The position numbers and the translations under genes were made by a program. 64,000 bases of DNA from Dipetalonema caudispina. Lineage: Eukaryota; Nematoda; Chromadorea; Rhabditida; Onchocercidae. The notes under the pieces were generated by a model. It ran no database searches and had not been told where the DNA came from. It saw only the letters and a list, made by a program, of their open reading frames with translations. Shown here piece by piece: positions 38,110-51,988 of the stretch (position 1 is its first letter; every line of letters begins with the position of its first letter). The DNA lies in NCBI GenBank assembly GCA_013365325.1, contig JABVXV010000267.1:1-64000 (forward strand), read 5' to 3'.

Positions 38110-40619
38110 CGTAGCAGTTATTTTCATTACAATCATATGGCATCGGTACAAGTAAAGGTTAGCTGTTTTTTTCTATTTCTTTCACTTCTTCATTTTCTTT
38201 TTTTTTTTTTTTTTTTTTACATCTGTCACATTTGTGTCACCCATTTATTGTTAATAGCAAAGTAACATTAAAAAGATAATGGAACACATACAGATATTTT
38301 GAGAGAAATTTTAATGTTTTCAAATGAAAATTAAAAAAGATGATGATACAAAATGGATAATTTTCAATGTAATATTTAAAAAAAAAAAAAAAAAAAAAAT
38401 TTAACAATTGAATTAGATAGAATACTTTGAATTTTTTCATGTATGTTTTGGGATATTGTTATCATCTATTAGAATATTATCATATCGCATCTAATGATCA
38501 GATTAGTTGATGATAATGCGAATAATTTCATGAAATAACATTATATGATAATGTAATTAATTTGATCTAACAATAGCTATCATCTAATAATTGTCATTCA
38601 AAAATTTTTCATATTATCTTCAAATGTCCAAAACGAAATGAATGAATTATTATAGTATGAAAATGAATTGATAATAATTGATATTGGAACGATTCTCATT
38701 TTTCATTTATTTTTGAGCTTTTAAAAAAGTGAAAAAATTGAAAGTTATCTTTCGGAAATTGAATATTTTGCCATCTTTTTTATTGCAGTTAATGATGATT
38801 GCTGTTAACCTTCGAGAATTACCAATGTTTCGAGATTTTTGTTAATGTTAATTTTGGGACATAGCTATGTTAGCAGATAAGTCATTTCATAAAAGCTTCT
38901 CAGAAGGCTCTTCTACTAGATAGTGTTAGGATAGGGAAATTTGACCGTAATGGATATACCTGCAATACAATTTTTAATTAATGGAGTAAATTATTACTAG
39001 GTATAACGTAAGGTTAATTGGAATTAAGTATGAACTAGATGAAATATGGTGTTAATTGGAATTGAATAACTAAGTACAACGTAGTATTAGTCGGAATTAA
39101 TTTTGATGTTAATTAAAATTGAATAAAACGGGTGTAACATGAATAAATCAGATGAAACATGATGTTAATTGGAACTGAACAAATCAGGCACAGCATAATG
39201 TTAATTAGAATTGAATAAATTAGTCACAATATAATATTATTTGTTATCTTCTAATTTCTAGTATTTTTTGGTTAAATTTGAGCTATTGAAGATGTTTTTA
39301 ATTTAGTGTGAAAAGCAAAATTTCTTTATTCAACAAATTTAAATGAAGGAAAGAGGAAGGAAATTGTTAACAAAGAAACAATGAGCTTAACCATTTTTTC
39401 AATTCAAATTTGTCCTTTTTTCTTTTCTTTTAATATTTTTGCTTTTTTTTTTTTTGTTTTTCTTTTTTTTTTTTTGTTGAAATTGTTTGCTTGAAGTGTC
39501 TGCTGAAATTGTTTGTTACTTTTAAATTTCCGTCGTTCAAAATATTTCTCGTAATAGTTATGTTGCCTTAAAACAATTGCTACTAATTTGTTTTGATAGA
39601 AGAATTTTGAAATTTTTAAGCTCGAAATTGATTAATTTATTCGAAAATTATTAATTTTTTTCCTTTTTTTTCACAAATTAAAATACAAAATGTTCCATAT
39701 GTTATAAATGAACCATTAAAAGTTATTCAGCAAGTACCTTTTCCTAACTAACAACAAGAAAATTACTCAATTAGTCGATGTAATAATTCGCCTTGTGATA
39801 CTTAAAATTTAATGCATTTTATTGCAATATGATGCTAATTATAGAACATTAATTGGAAATTGGAGTTATCTTTCACCTTTGACATTATCTTTTCAGCTTC
39901 TTTCCATAATATTTGGAGAAATATTTTCTATTCAGCTTATAAACTGTTCCAAATTCTTTAATTATTCCCCATACCATTTGGCTAATTTTTATTGGTGAGA
40001 GGAAAATTTATTTACATCTCATTTTTTCTAATTTAATTCAATTTTTTCCTTCTTTCTGTTTTCTGTCTTTTTTTTTTCTTTTTTTTTTTGTAAATTAATT
40101 GACTTTCTTTTTAGTTGTGCTTGCAAAAATTCTTCGTATTTAGTTATGACCATAAATTTTTCATTATTTATGATAAATACCGTCTGGTGAAATTAGCAAC
40201 CAAACAGTAATGCGAGAATTTTTTTCAATGAGAAATGTGAAAAGAAATGATTATAATAAAGAAATTTAACATTAAAAATGGATGATTCAATTTGGTAGGA
40301 ATTATTTTTAAGATTTTGCAAAAAAATTTTTTAATTGTATTCAAAATAAATGAGAGATATTTGTAAGAATTTTTGTTATCATTTGAATAAGCAAAATGGA
40401 CATTTATACTCTTTTAAGAAGATTACAAAGATTCAAGTAAATCCTGGGATTATCTTTCTCATATCTTCGGATGTATTGTCATATCAGCCATGTTGGTGCA
40501 TCAACAATTTTTCCCAACTGTCATAAAAATATCGGTGAAAAAAGAAAAAAGTAAGACAAATATTTGAAAGAAAAAAAAAAAAAAAAAAACTGAAGAAAAA
40601 ATGTTTAAAAGTTCAATTT

Positions 40620-40653
<34 letters not shown>

Positions 40654-43600
40654 CTCATTACTTGCTATCTCTTTTCATCCTTTCTCCTGTATTTTTAGGA
40701 AAAATTTTTTTTCTTTTTTATTCGATTAAAATGGAAAATAATTATTTTTAATGAATTATTTTCATAGAAAAATGGATATTGTATCGATTATCACGGAAAT
40801 TGTTAAAGTAATGCAAAAAATAACATCTATATGTGAAATTGATAGATGATCATAGTATTATTGATTGCTTAATCATCTATCATAAAATCTATACCATTTG
40901 ATGAAATTTTTTTTTTGTAATGAATGTTTTCATCATATCATAAACCTATTTTTGTTGATATTTCCACGATGTATCGATGTACATGCAATATTTTTGGTGA
41001 ATATTTTTACAGGTGACAAATTCTCCTTTCTTCATTTCAATAGAAAGAACATTAAACTTATATGATGACAATTTATGGTTCATTGATTTCATATTGAAAA
41101 TCCAATTTTAACATTCATTTATTGCAATTATTAAACATATATCTTAATGTTTGAACAATTATTTCCAGTAACTATGGTAATAATGACAAGAGTGAAAAGT
41201 TGTCAATTAATTCCACTGATCTTCATATATTATTGTTGCTATTTCAAAATAAAAAAAATAAGTTTTGTTCATTCGAAAATATTTTCAAACTTTTACAATT
41301 TGACAATCCTTTAATAATACCTATTCACGATAATTTATCCTTGATTCATTTTCTTTTAGTTTAATCCGGAATTGGATAATTTCAGGTAATCATACAATTT
41401 CGAGATATTAACTGGTGAAATATATATATTATCCGGATAAAATTTTTGTCAAGTCATGTTCTATCATGAGATCTTATATTTATTGCTAATTAGTATCACT
41501 CCATTGATATCTGATCATATCGATCAGATTAGTAATTATTTTTAATAATTTGTTAAGCTTCCAAAGAATCCCTAATTTACTTTCAGGTTTTTCGAAATAA
41601 TTATCCTATCATTCTTAAATTCTGCTGTTTTCCGTATTATTACATAGTTATCATTTTATGATTAAAAAGTTATATTAGATTTCATGAAGATTAAATATCA
41701 TAATTCTATTTAAAAGTGATTTTCCTTGAAATTTGAATCAATAGCTGATCTAAGTAAATTAGGAATATTTCTATAAAATTTTCATCATCCTTATTTTCTT
41801 CAATAATTCAGCTAATACTGCTTAGGTTCATTAAATTTTTTAATGAAATATGCTACTTTCATTAATGAAATTGATGAAATAAATTTGAAAGGAAACGTTT
41901 TTCAATTGCTGCATTATGTAAATATGAACAAATAGAACTGGTAAAAAGAATAATTGAGGCATTCATTGGGAAGTAAAAGCATTAGCATTAATAATATGAG
42001 TAAATAATAGATGAGGTGACAGTAGGAAAGACATTAATGGCAATACTGATCCGTTTGTCAACCTATCCTATCATTCTCTCTCTTCCTACCTTCTTTTTCT
42101 TCACCCTTTTTTCTCTCCCATTTTTTTTTTTTTATTTTTTCATCTTTTTGTCAACCACCCAAATATTGAAAGCTACTGGACAACACCTGGCTTTTTCAAT
42201 TTCTCACCATTCAATATATTTATTATACTTGTCATCACCATTTCAGTTTATTTTTCTTTCATCATTGTCGAAAATTTTCCGTTCAATTTTTTTTTTTGTC
42301 AAACATATTATAAATTGAAGATTGATGACAAATATGAAATGAAATACTTTTTAGTTGTGATATGAATCATTAGTATAGGTAAAAATGTTTGAAAAGTTGA
42401 ATGTTATACTTTAATTCTTACTTGAATTTTCAATGATAACAGTTGCAATAATTGAATAAAACAGTAAAAATTTTTTGGAATGATAAAGAGTTATATTATC
42501 AGATAAGTGATAAATATGAATATTATCTTTGTTACGATTGTAATATTTAATGGTTAATCATTTCTGCTGAATCAATTAATCTTCTTAATCGTTGAATTAA
42601 TGATGATTGTATGATTCTTTTTGTTCTGAGGATAAATGACCGGAAAAATCCATAACGAAACGGATACTTGCGTTGTTGTTTTTTTCGTATGTATTGGATG
42701 ATAGATTTTAGGATGGACAGTTTAGTCTGATTGATATTTTTTCATTTTTCTTCGTCATGCATTTTTGCATATTTTTTCCATTCTATCGTTGAATGAATGA
42801 TTTTTTGCATTTCGAAATACGATTGTTACTGAAAATAAAAAAAAAAAAAAAGGTGAAGGAAAGGCATTCATTCATTGTATTCATTTCCAATAATCATTTC
42901 TGATTGAAATACACTTCCATTTCCGGTCTATTTTTCTTTTTCCATTTCAAGAAATAAGCCTTTTCATTGTAGCTTTTCATATGAAAATCTATCAGGAGGG
43001 GGAGGGATATATTTAGCTGGAATAGCAAGCAACAAATCGAACCATTTGAGCCGATATTTAATTAATGTTGAGAAGATGGACAGAACAAACGGATGGATGA
43101 AAATAGAAAGTAAAAGTTTTAAATATGATTATAGTTGTTGTGTACTCAATACTCAACAGCTCTTATTTCTCATTATTTGCATTATTTTTATCAATAATGA
43201 AAGTAAAAAAAAAAATGAAAAATGAAAAATGGAAAAATAAAACTATGAAAAGGGAAGATTACTTATTTTTTTTTTTTCATTCATACACATATTTTTATTT
43301 TTAAACTTTAGTATTGAAAATAGTGACATTCTGCAATGTAATTCTTTTCCTTCAAAGCTATTCATGCAAAAGAAAAAAAAAAAAAAAGAAATGACATCTG
43401 TTATTTAATAATGATAATAATAATAATAATAATCTTTTCTAATTGTAGCTTCTTTAATTTTACTTCTTTTCCCCATTTTTCCTCTCTTTCTTCTCTCTCT
43501 CTCTCTCTCTCTCTATTTCTTTTCTTTCTTGTTTAATTCAAAAAAAGGAAAAACTCTTAAAGTTGTTTAACCGGTGTAATTTGGTTAATCTCCGCCGTGT

Positions 43601-44627
43601 GAAACATCTGGTTTGAAAACGGACTGTTGTGGAAAATGTTATCATTTGTTGTGTTAGTGGAAAATTTTCTACATTCAAAAATAAAAGTGCTGTTGAATGG
43701 AAAAAAAAAAAAAAAAAAAAAAATTGTTTGTATCGAATCTTTGCAACAATTGATACTATCTTTGTGAAGAAGAAATGAGCATTTTTGCTAGTATTAATTG
43801 TGCTCAAATTATTTTGATAATTTTAAAATAATTCCTCCCCATATGTGAATTTCCTATCATAATTCTATATGATAGATGAGAAAGTAGTAGTGATAGTTGA
43901 TATGATGATAAGTGTTTGTTGAATAAGTGAAAAAATTTTTTGAAAATGTTACATGAATGATGATAAGAATGGAATGAGTAATTGTTGGAATGGTTAGCTG
44001 TAACATCCTTCCGTTCCGGCAGTCCAGATCATTTTTATTCTGAATACAAACGGAATAATAACAGTTTATCTGATATATCTTTCTTTCATAAATCTTGCAG
44101 TCATGTGGTATAAAATGTAAGCTTTTTAATGCATTGACTTCTCCTTCTTCTTCTCAAAAATTGCATTTCATTTTATATTTTGCTTATTTTTCTTCAACAA
44201 AAAAAAAAAAAAAAATTAAAATAAAATAAAAAAAAGTCGCTTCTGCTACTTCTCATTTTGCTAATTTTCAATATTTGAATTTATTTCTTTCAATTATTCA
44301 ATTTTTTTTTTTTTTGTTTTGTTATTTGACAACGGAAAATTACGATATCATTTACCTGTTAAATCTTACATGGATAATGAAAATAAGAAAACCTGAAATT
44401 ATTACTGAATGTCAAAAAATTACATACTTCCTAATTTTTGTTTTTTCTTTTTTTTTTTTTTTTTTTCAATTTAATTCATCACAAACTAAATAAACTACTT
44501 TAGGAATGAAAATGATTTTGGATATTAAATTTCGAAATTGTCATCATTATATCGCACCAATCATCAAAGATAGTCGGAAGAGATAAATGAATCGATGATT
44601 GAATTTCAAACTTGTCCCAAAAGACTA

Positions 44628-44668
<41 letters not shown>

Positions 44669-44673
44669 AAACG

Positions 44674-44704
<31 letters not shown>

Positions 44705-46529
44705 GTTTAATAGTGCTTGAATAAACCGGATTTTTTAGATGCTAATATGTATATGATCATAGATATATCTGATTGCCATCAGTTTTTTTTTTTTTTGTTT
44801 AGTGATATTTGAATAAATCAGATTGTAATTATAAATATATTCGAATTGTTTAAAATAATAAATTTGAAATTAGATATTTTTTTTTTCTAAAACTTATGGA
44901 TTTTTTTTTTCTTTTTTGTCAGTAAGGAAACATTTCACAATTTATTTTATTATATATGTACATGAAATGTTTTCTTTTCTTAATTATTGAATATCAGTAG
45001 TGTTTTTTTTTTTTATTAAAACTTACTTCTATTCCTTTCCTTTAGTCATTTAATTCTTCAATTTATTCACTATTTTTTTCCTTCCTTTTTTTTTTTTCAT
45101 TCGTAGATCTATCTTATAAGGCTTTAAAAATGTTTATTGGAAATTCCTGCATCTATTTTAGTCAAACATATTCAGAGACAACTTAGCATTTTTTTTCTTT
45201 GTTATTCATTGATCGCAAAAAATCATTTAGGAAATACGTTAAGAATCATTTTCATTACTCATTCTTTTCTATCATTTTCTGCAATACTTTTGCTTGCATG
45301 CACGATGCTAATATACCACTCGGAAATGTGGAAAATGAATTTGAATTGATAGCTTTGCTAAATTAGGATAATATCGTAAAATAATAGGAATTTGGGAATT
45401 AAGCTAGCATATGTGATGAAGGATGGTCTAAAATTAGTAATGCTAACGAATAATGCTAAAAATTTACATTTATTACTCAAATGTATCAATCAATATAATT
45501 TTTTTTACAAATGAAAAAATTTTTTCGATAAATGATATTAAAATTGATACATTTTGTAAAATGTTTACTTAAATTTTTTTCAATGAAAATGAAAAAAATT
45601 TTTTTTTTTTTTTTTTTTTATGAAACAATCCCAAATTTCTCTTTTTCTTTTTGTTACCAAACAAGAATCCGAATTTTTTTTTTATTTGTTTGATGGTTTC
45701 TTTTATTATAATTTCAATTTCATTTTATAACAATTGCTAGTTTTGTTTTTTTTTTTTTTTTTTTTTTCGATCTAATAATTGAAATAAAATAGTCAGAAGA
45801 ATTGCTTGTTTGTAATGTATTATTATCTTTAGAACATTAATTATTGCCATTCGTTTGTTTAAATCATTTTGAATGTAGAATTAATTGTTTATTAACCGTA
45901 ATGCTCAGCAAATTATTACATCGTCGAATTATCATTCAATATTTTATGAGTGATGCAAAAAATATTTGAATCTTTTTCACTTTTCATTCGAAATGTCTCT
46001 TTTCTTGATGCTATGATATTACAATCTTTGTTATATATTTAAATGCCTATCGATGAATAATAAATCAGAATCCGGTTTCCTCTTACAGTACTGTTTAAAT
46101 TATATAAAATTTAGCATTGGTTGATAATTGAAAATATTAGCCAATTAATTTAATTAATAAATTGAATAATAGTAAATATTTACATTGTAATTATTTAATT
46201 AATTTTGAATTATTCCTAAAATGATTATAATCTAAATATTGCATAAAATATTAAAACTATTTTTCACTCTCTTAGCTTCTTCTAATTCCTTGAAACAATT
46301 CAACGTTCATTAAAAGTCCTCAAATAGCCAAACCAAACAATCATCTTCCGTTTTCTTTCTCTCTCTCTCTCTCTCTTTCTCTTTAAGTAGTACTTCTTGG
46401 TACATAGCACTTCTCTGTTCTGTTTTTTTTTTTTTTTTTTTTTCTCGTCTGAACTTTTCTAAAATTCCAAATGATTCATGCGCCCCTTTACTTCAACACA
46501 TTTTCGCATTCTTTCTATTTTCTTCTTCT

Positions 46530-46561
<32 letters not shown>

Positions 46562-46643
46562 ATTCTCCTTTTTGCTCCTCTTCTTCGTCCTTTCTTTTGT
46601 CGTTTAAAAAAAAAAAAAAAAAAAAAGAACTTGGAAGTGGTGG

Positions 46644-46677
<34 letters not shown>

Positions 46678-49635
46678 CGGATGATTGTTCGGCAGAATAC
46701 ATTTTCGCCGATCTTCCACTTTCCAAACAAATCATCGTCAAAAATTTGGTTTGGTTTATTATTTCCTTCCTCTATATTTGTTTGTTTATTTATTTATCAT
46801 TCATTTCATTTGTTATCATTAATAGATGATGATTGTATTATCATATCATATATCATAGTTATGTTATATGGTTTAATTTTTGTTAATTGTTTCGTTTGGT
46901 TATTGCTTATTTTATTATTGATTTAGGTAAAATTTAATGTTTAATCTTTAATATAGGATATTTCAATGAAATTAGAAAAAAAAAAAAAAAACTTTGATTT
47001 TAAATAATATAATATAGTGTTTGTTTGCTTATATTAATGAATTAATTTCTGATCCGTAAAAAAAAAAAAACCGGTATGTAATATTGATCATTTTATGATG
47101 CAATATGATGATATATAGAACTTTTTGATATTTTTTTTTTTTAGTTTGAAATATTGGCCAAAATTTCGATGAGCCTCTCATTCTTATTCACAATCTTCCA
47201 TTTGTCCTCATAACTACCATTCTCTGATCATGGCTCTAATTTGCATAATTTACTGCACATCTAAATATTTGGATTAGAAAATCTAAAATTAGTTCTTGTG
47301 AATGGATCAAAGTAATATGTGTAAGTAAACGTTCATAATATTTTCCGAGAAATGATTCCGTTATTTGTAAAATGCAGAATGTGTTGTGGAAATTTCGAAA
47401 CTTTTCCGAATGTAGTTTTTGATAATGATGTAATGATCTGTTACACAAGTATTTAGATGTACAGTAAACTAATAACAAAAAAAAAAATGAAAAAAAAAAC
47501 CTTAAATGTTAAAAAAAGAATGAACAATGTTTTTTTTTTCCGGAAAATCAAAATCGTTTTTAATGCAATCTTTTCATGCAAAATTGGTTACCTCCTTGCA
47601 TTTCTATCCTTTTTCTTTCAACAAAATTTACATATTTTCATTAATTTTTTTAACTGATTCATACTTCCATTCTTCCATTTACTTCTTCCAACATTGATCA
47701 TTAAATTTCTTAATTTGCAAATAAGAATGATCGATTCACAAAAAAAAAAAAAAAAAAAAAAAAAAAGGAAAAAAAATGAAGCAAGAAATATGATTTTAGT
47801 CAATAATATCAAACAAAATAAAAAAAAAACAGTTTCAGGCTAACTGAAAAATGATTTTGCTTCTAATTGTCATCATCGAAAGCATATCATATTTTACTTC
47901 ATTATGAATAGATGAATATACATTTTAGAAATGGACTAAAATGTAATGATGTAATTATCATGCTAGAATATATTAAAAAAAAAAAAAAAAAAAAATTGGA
48001 ATTTTTTCATTTGCCATATTTTTGCTCAATTAAAATTTTCTCAATAATTGCTATCATTACCGTCCGATCTCCTTCCAACAATACCTTATTTGAATAAATA
48101 TTTCCATTTGAAAATAAATAACAACATATGGTGTTGTAATGCTACAAAATACTTCTTCTTTTTTTTTTCTTGCAATTTTACGACGTTTTTAGAAGGTGTA
48201 ATTTATTTGAATCTTTTGAAAAGTATTTTTCAAACTTCAACCTAATTTTTGCAAATTTGATTTAAATATTGAGTATCCGATACGACCGAATATCTGTTCC
48301 AATCCGATTGAATATTCATCCGATTTAGATGAGAAGAAACATTGGAAATTTTTTCGTTTAAAATGCAATAATTTTACCATTTATTGGAATAACTTTATGT
48401 TATTGCACTATCTACTTTAGAAATATACTAGTTTAATTTCCATTTTGTTAATTTAAAAAAAAAAAAAATTGGTAACTTTCCATTCATTAAATTACAAAAT
48501 TATGGGAAGAAAAAGAGAGGAAATTATGAAATTATGACAATTTATCTTTGTACTTTTTTTTTTTTGTTCGCTTTTCTTAGTGAGAAATTTACTGAGTGAT
48601 AAAATACGAAGATAATTTGAAAATATCGAATAGTTCGGAACAGATAGATTACTTTCAAGAATATTATTCAATTCGTGCTATTCTTCTTTTTCTTGTTTTT
48701 TTTTTTTTCTCCGTTTTCTTCCTGTTAAAATGATTTTTCGCTTGATGAAATTTATGCTTAATTTTCAAAAAATGCAAATTATGCATAGATATTATATTAC
48801 CATTCGTCACCATTTTTTTTCATTTCTTCTTTTCGTTCATTTGATGATCAGTCGTTGCTGTACAATGTCACCTTCATCTATCATTTGCCAATTGTATTGG
48901 TGAATATATTTATAGCGAAATTTCTTTTTCTTTTTTTTTTTCTTTTAATAATTAATCGGTAATTAAAAAAAAAGAAAAAATTTTTGTCTCATGTAAAAAT
49001 AATTATTTCCTTGAAATCTTTTATAGAAGTGTAAAAGTTTGAAATTAAAAATTATCATAGTAATTAATTACAAATCAGATTGTAAAATGACAGAAGCTTA
49101 ATTGTATAAATAGAATAATACTTTTAACTCATTTTTTTTTTCCACTTCCTTGTTTTACCTTTTATTCATTTCAGCTCTTTGATGATGTAATTTTAATTGG
49201 AAATTAGAATATATATCACTAATATATCTCTTATTTTAATTATATTTTTGGGGCAAAAAAAAAAAAAAAAAAATGAAATGTGTTGTAACATAATTGTATC
49301 ATTGATTGTTAATTTTACTTCTTCATTTCTTCCTATTTCATTCTTTTTTTTTTTTTTTTTTTCCATCCTATATAGGAAGATTCAAATTACTTCATTAATG
49401 AGCCATTAAATAACACATGGCTAAACAGATGAGAAATATTGCAGTGTTAAAGCTAAAAATTCTGCTGTACTGCTGCTATTATTGCTGCTACTGCTACTGC
49501 TGATCGGTTGGATGAAACATTTCATTAATGTAGCAGTTGATAGTAATAGCAGTGGTGTGATGCTGGATGATAATGATGATGATAATAATATTAATAATAA
49601 TGATGATGATGGTAATAATAATGGTGATAATAATA

Positions 49636-49667
<32 letters not shown>

Positions 49668-51754
49668 AATGTCGATGATAATGATGATAATGTCAATGAT
49701 AATGATGATGGTAGTGTATAGATGATGTGTATGTTATACCAACCAAAATCACATTACTTTCTCAACGAACGTTTCCTGATAGATTCTTATCATTGATGCA
49801 TAGATTCTTCTCTATTATTCTCACTTCCCGTTACAATTTTTCGTAATTTATTTTCCACCAAAACATTTTCAATGATTTATTACGGAATTGATGATATTCT
49901 TAATTCTGAAAATAAACGATAATTTTCAGAAATATAATACAGTAAGTAATTTATAGGATTTGATTTCAATGTTTACAATTGTTTAAATTAAATTAATAAG
50001 AGAAAAATTCAGTATTGCTATGGATTCATGGACGAAAATCCGTTTACTAGCTACTACTTTTGACTCGTGCAATATTTTTGGAAAATAATAGAGTTTAAAA
50101 AAAAAAAAGACAATTTTTTTTTTTTTTTTTGCAATTTAAAACTATCATGAAAACAGGGCATAATTGTTAAAATATCAAAAATTTTCCCTAAATGATTCGA
50201 TCAATGGATCATATGATATCTCAGGACTTCATCATACAATTCTCTCCTTAAGTAATACCTTTAATCACAAATTCTGTATAATTTGCTGTATTTTTAATGT
50301 TAAAATATTGCTCTTTTTATCACTTTTTTTTTTTTCTTTTCTCTTGTCAAATTCGATCATACAGTTTTGTTCAAAAATCAATCAATCACTGATGATATGA
50401 TTAAGACTTATACGATGAAATGAAATTTATTTCGAGAATTCGATACTACTAATTGTTGCATGTACATTTTAGCAAATTTGTAGTTATATCGAACATATAG
50501 TATCAGAATTTGTATAGCATTCGGATTTGCTCTCTTTCCGATTGCTATATCCTTGCTTCGGTTTCATTTGCAATATTTTATTACTTTTTAACGATACGAA
50601 CTTCTTCTTATTCATTTTTCTGAAAGGCACTTTTTATCAAATGAAAATCCAGTTTTTTTTTTTTTTTTTTTTAATATCTGTCTGATAAATTTACAATGAT
50701 CGGTCAATAAGATTGATTGAAATTTTAATCAATAAACGAAAAGCTTTTAGTTATTGAATTCAATTTGTTGCTTCAATAATCAATCTCAATAATTCTGTCT
50801 ATTTTTACTGTACTATGATCTATTTAAGTATATTAATAAATATATTAGCAAGAAAAAGGGTAGAAAAAAAAAAAATCATCTCTTTTTCTAAGTTAAATAG
50901 TACTTTTGTTTGATTTTTAAACATATTATTTCAAAAAACTCTGCAAAATAAATAAAATGATTGATTGAATTTTGATGATAGTATTCAATTTATCTTGGTT
51001 CTTATTAAATCCAAATTTAACACTCATAAAAATAGGTAATTGTGTTATCGCTTTTCTCATCTAACATCGATATCAATCATCCATTGATCAATAAAATTTG
51101 TTATGCGTATGTAACACACTCATACAAAATTGATTTGTGAATTGTTTTGTGAAGATGATAACATTTTGGTAACAGTGCAATAATCATAGCTCAAAGTAAA
51201 TGAGAATAATTTGTAAGTGAAATTTTTCAATTTTTAGATTAAATTAGCAAATTAAGTTTGATAAATATGCAAGTAAGTCTTAAGTTATGGTTTTTTCCTT
51301 TTTTTCTTTTTTTTTTCTTTTTTTGCTTTATTATTTTCCCCTTTGTATAACATTTATACCTTTTTGTCATTTTGTTAAAATTAAAATTAATTTAATTACA
51401 ACTTTGGGAGAAAGTATCTGCAAGTGAAATATTCTTGTATGTTATTTTTGCTTTTTTTTTAAAATTAAATTTCATGTGTATTTAAAATTTTCTTTATTAA
51501 AAAAAAAAAAAAAAAAAAAACTAATTGATATTTTGGATTGAATAAGTAGTGATAAAAGTAATTTAAGTAATTCGTTTTCTTTTTCTTTTTTTTTTAATAA
51601 TTCTTTGTTTTTGTTTTTTTGTCTTATTTATGTGAAAGAGCCTAATAATGCAAATCTCAAATTTGTTAAAGTAATTTGTTCTTGAAATTTCATCATCAAT
51701 AAAATTGTTAGAATGCTATTCCAATGAAAAAAATAAAAAATTAAAAAAGAAAAG

Positions 51755-51785
<31 letters not shown>

Positions 51786-51956
51786 CACCACAAAATGGCC
51801 ACTGAAAATGAATGATCGATTGTCATATAGCAGTAATTGCTTCCATATGAGCCCAGTAGTATCTGTGGCCTATTTGTACCCTTCAAATTAGTAATAGATT
51901 CCCTTCTGTGAGCAATACACTTTACACTTTTTTTTTTTAAAGTTGACGAAATCGAC

Positions 51957-51988
<32 letters not shown>

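Noticed and set aside
46471..46926. 151-codon plus-strand frame
   Set aside because: Built from TTC repeat, poly(A) blocks and AT-rich intron; no domain and no splice context.
49482..49721. Asp/Asn-rich frame
   Set aside because: Translation of a GAT/AAT microsatellite.
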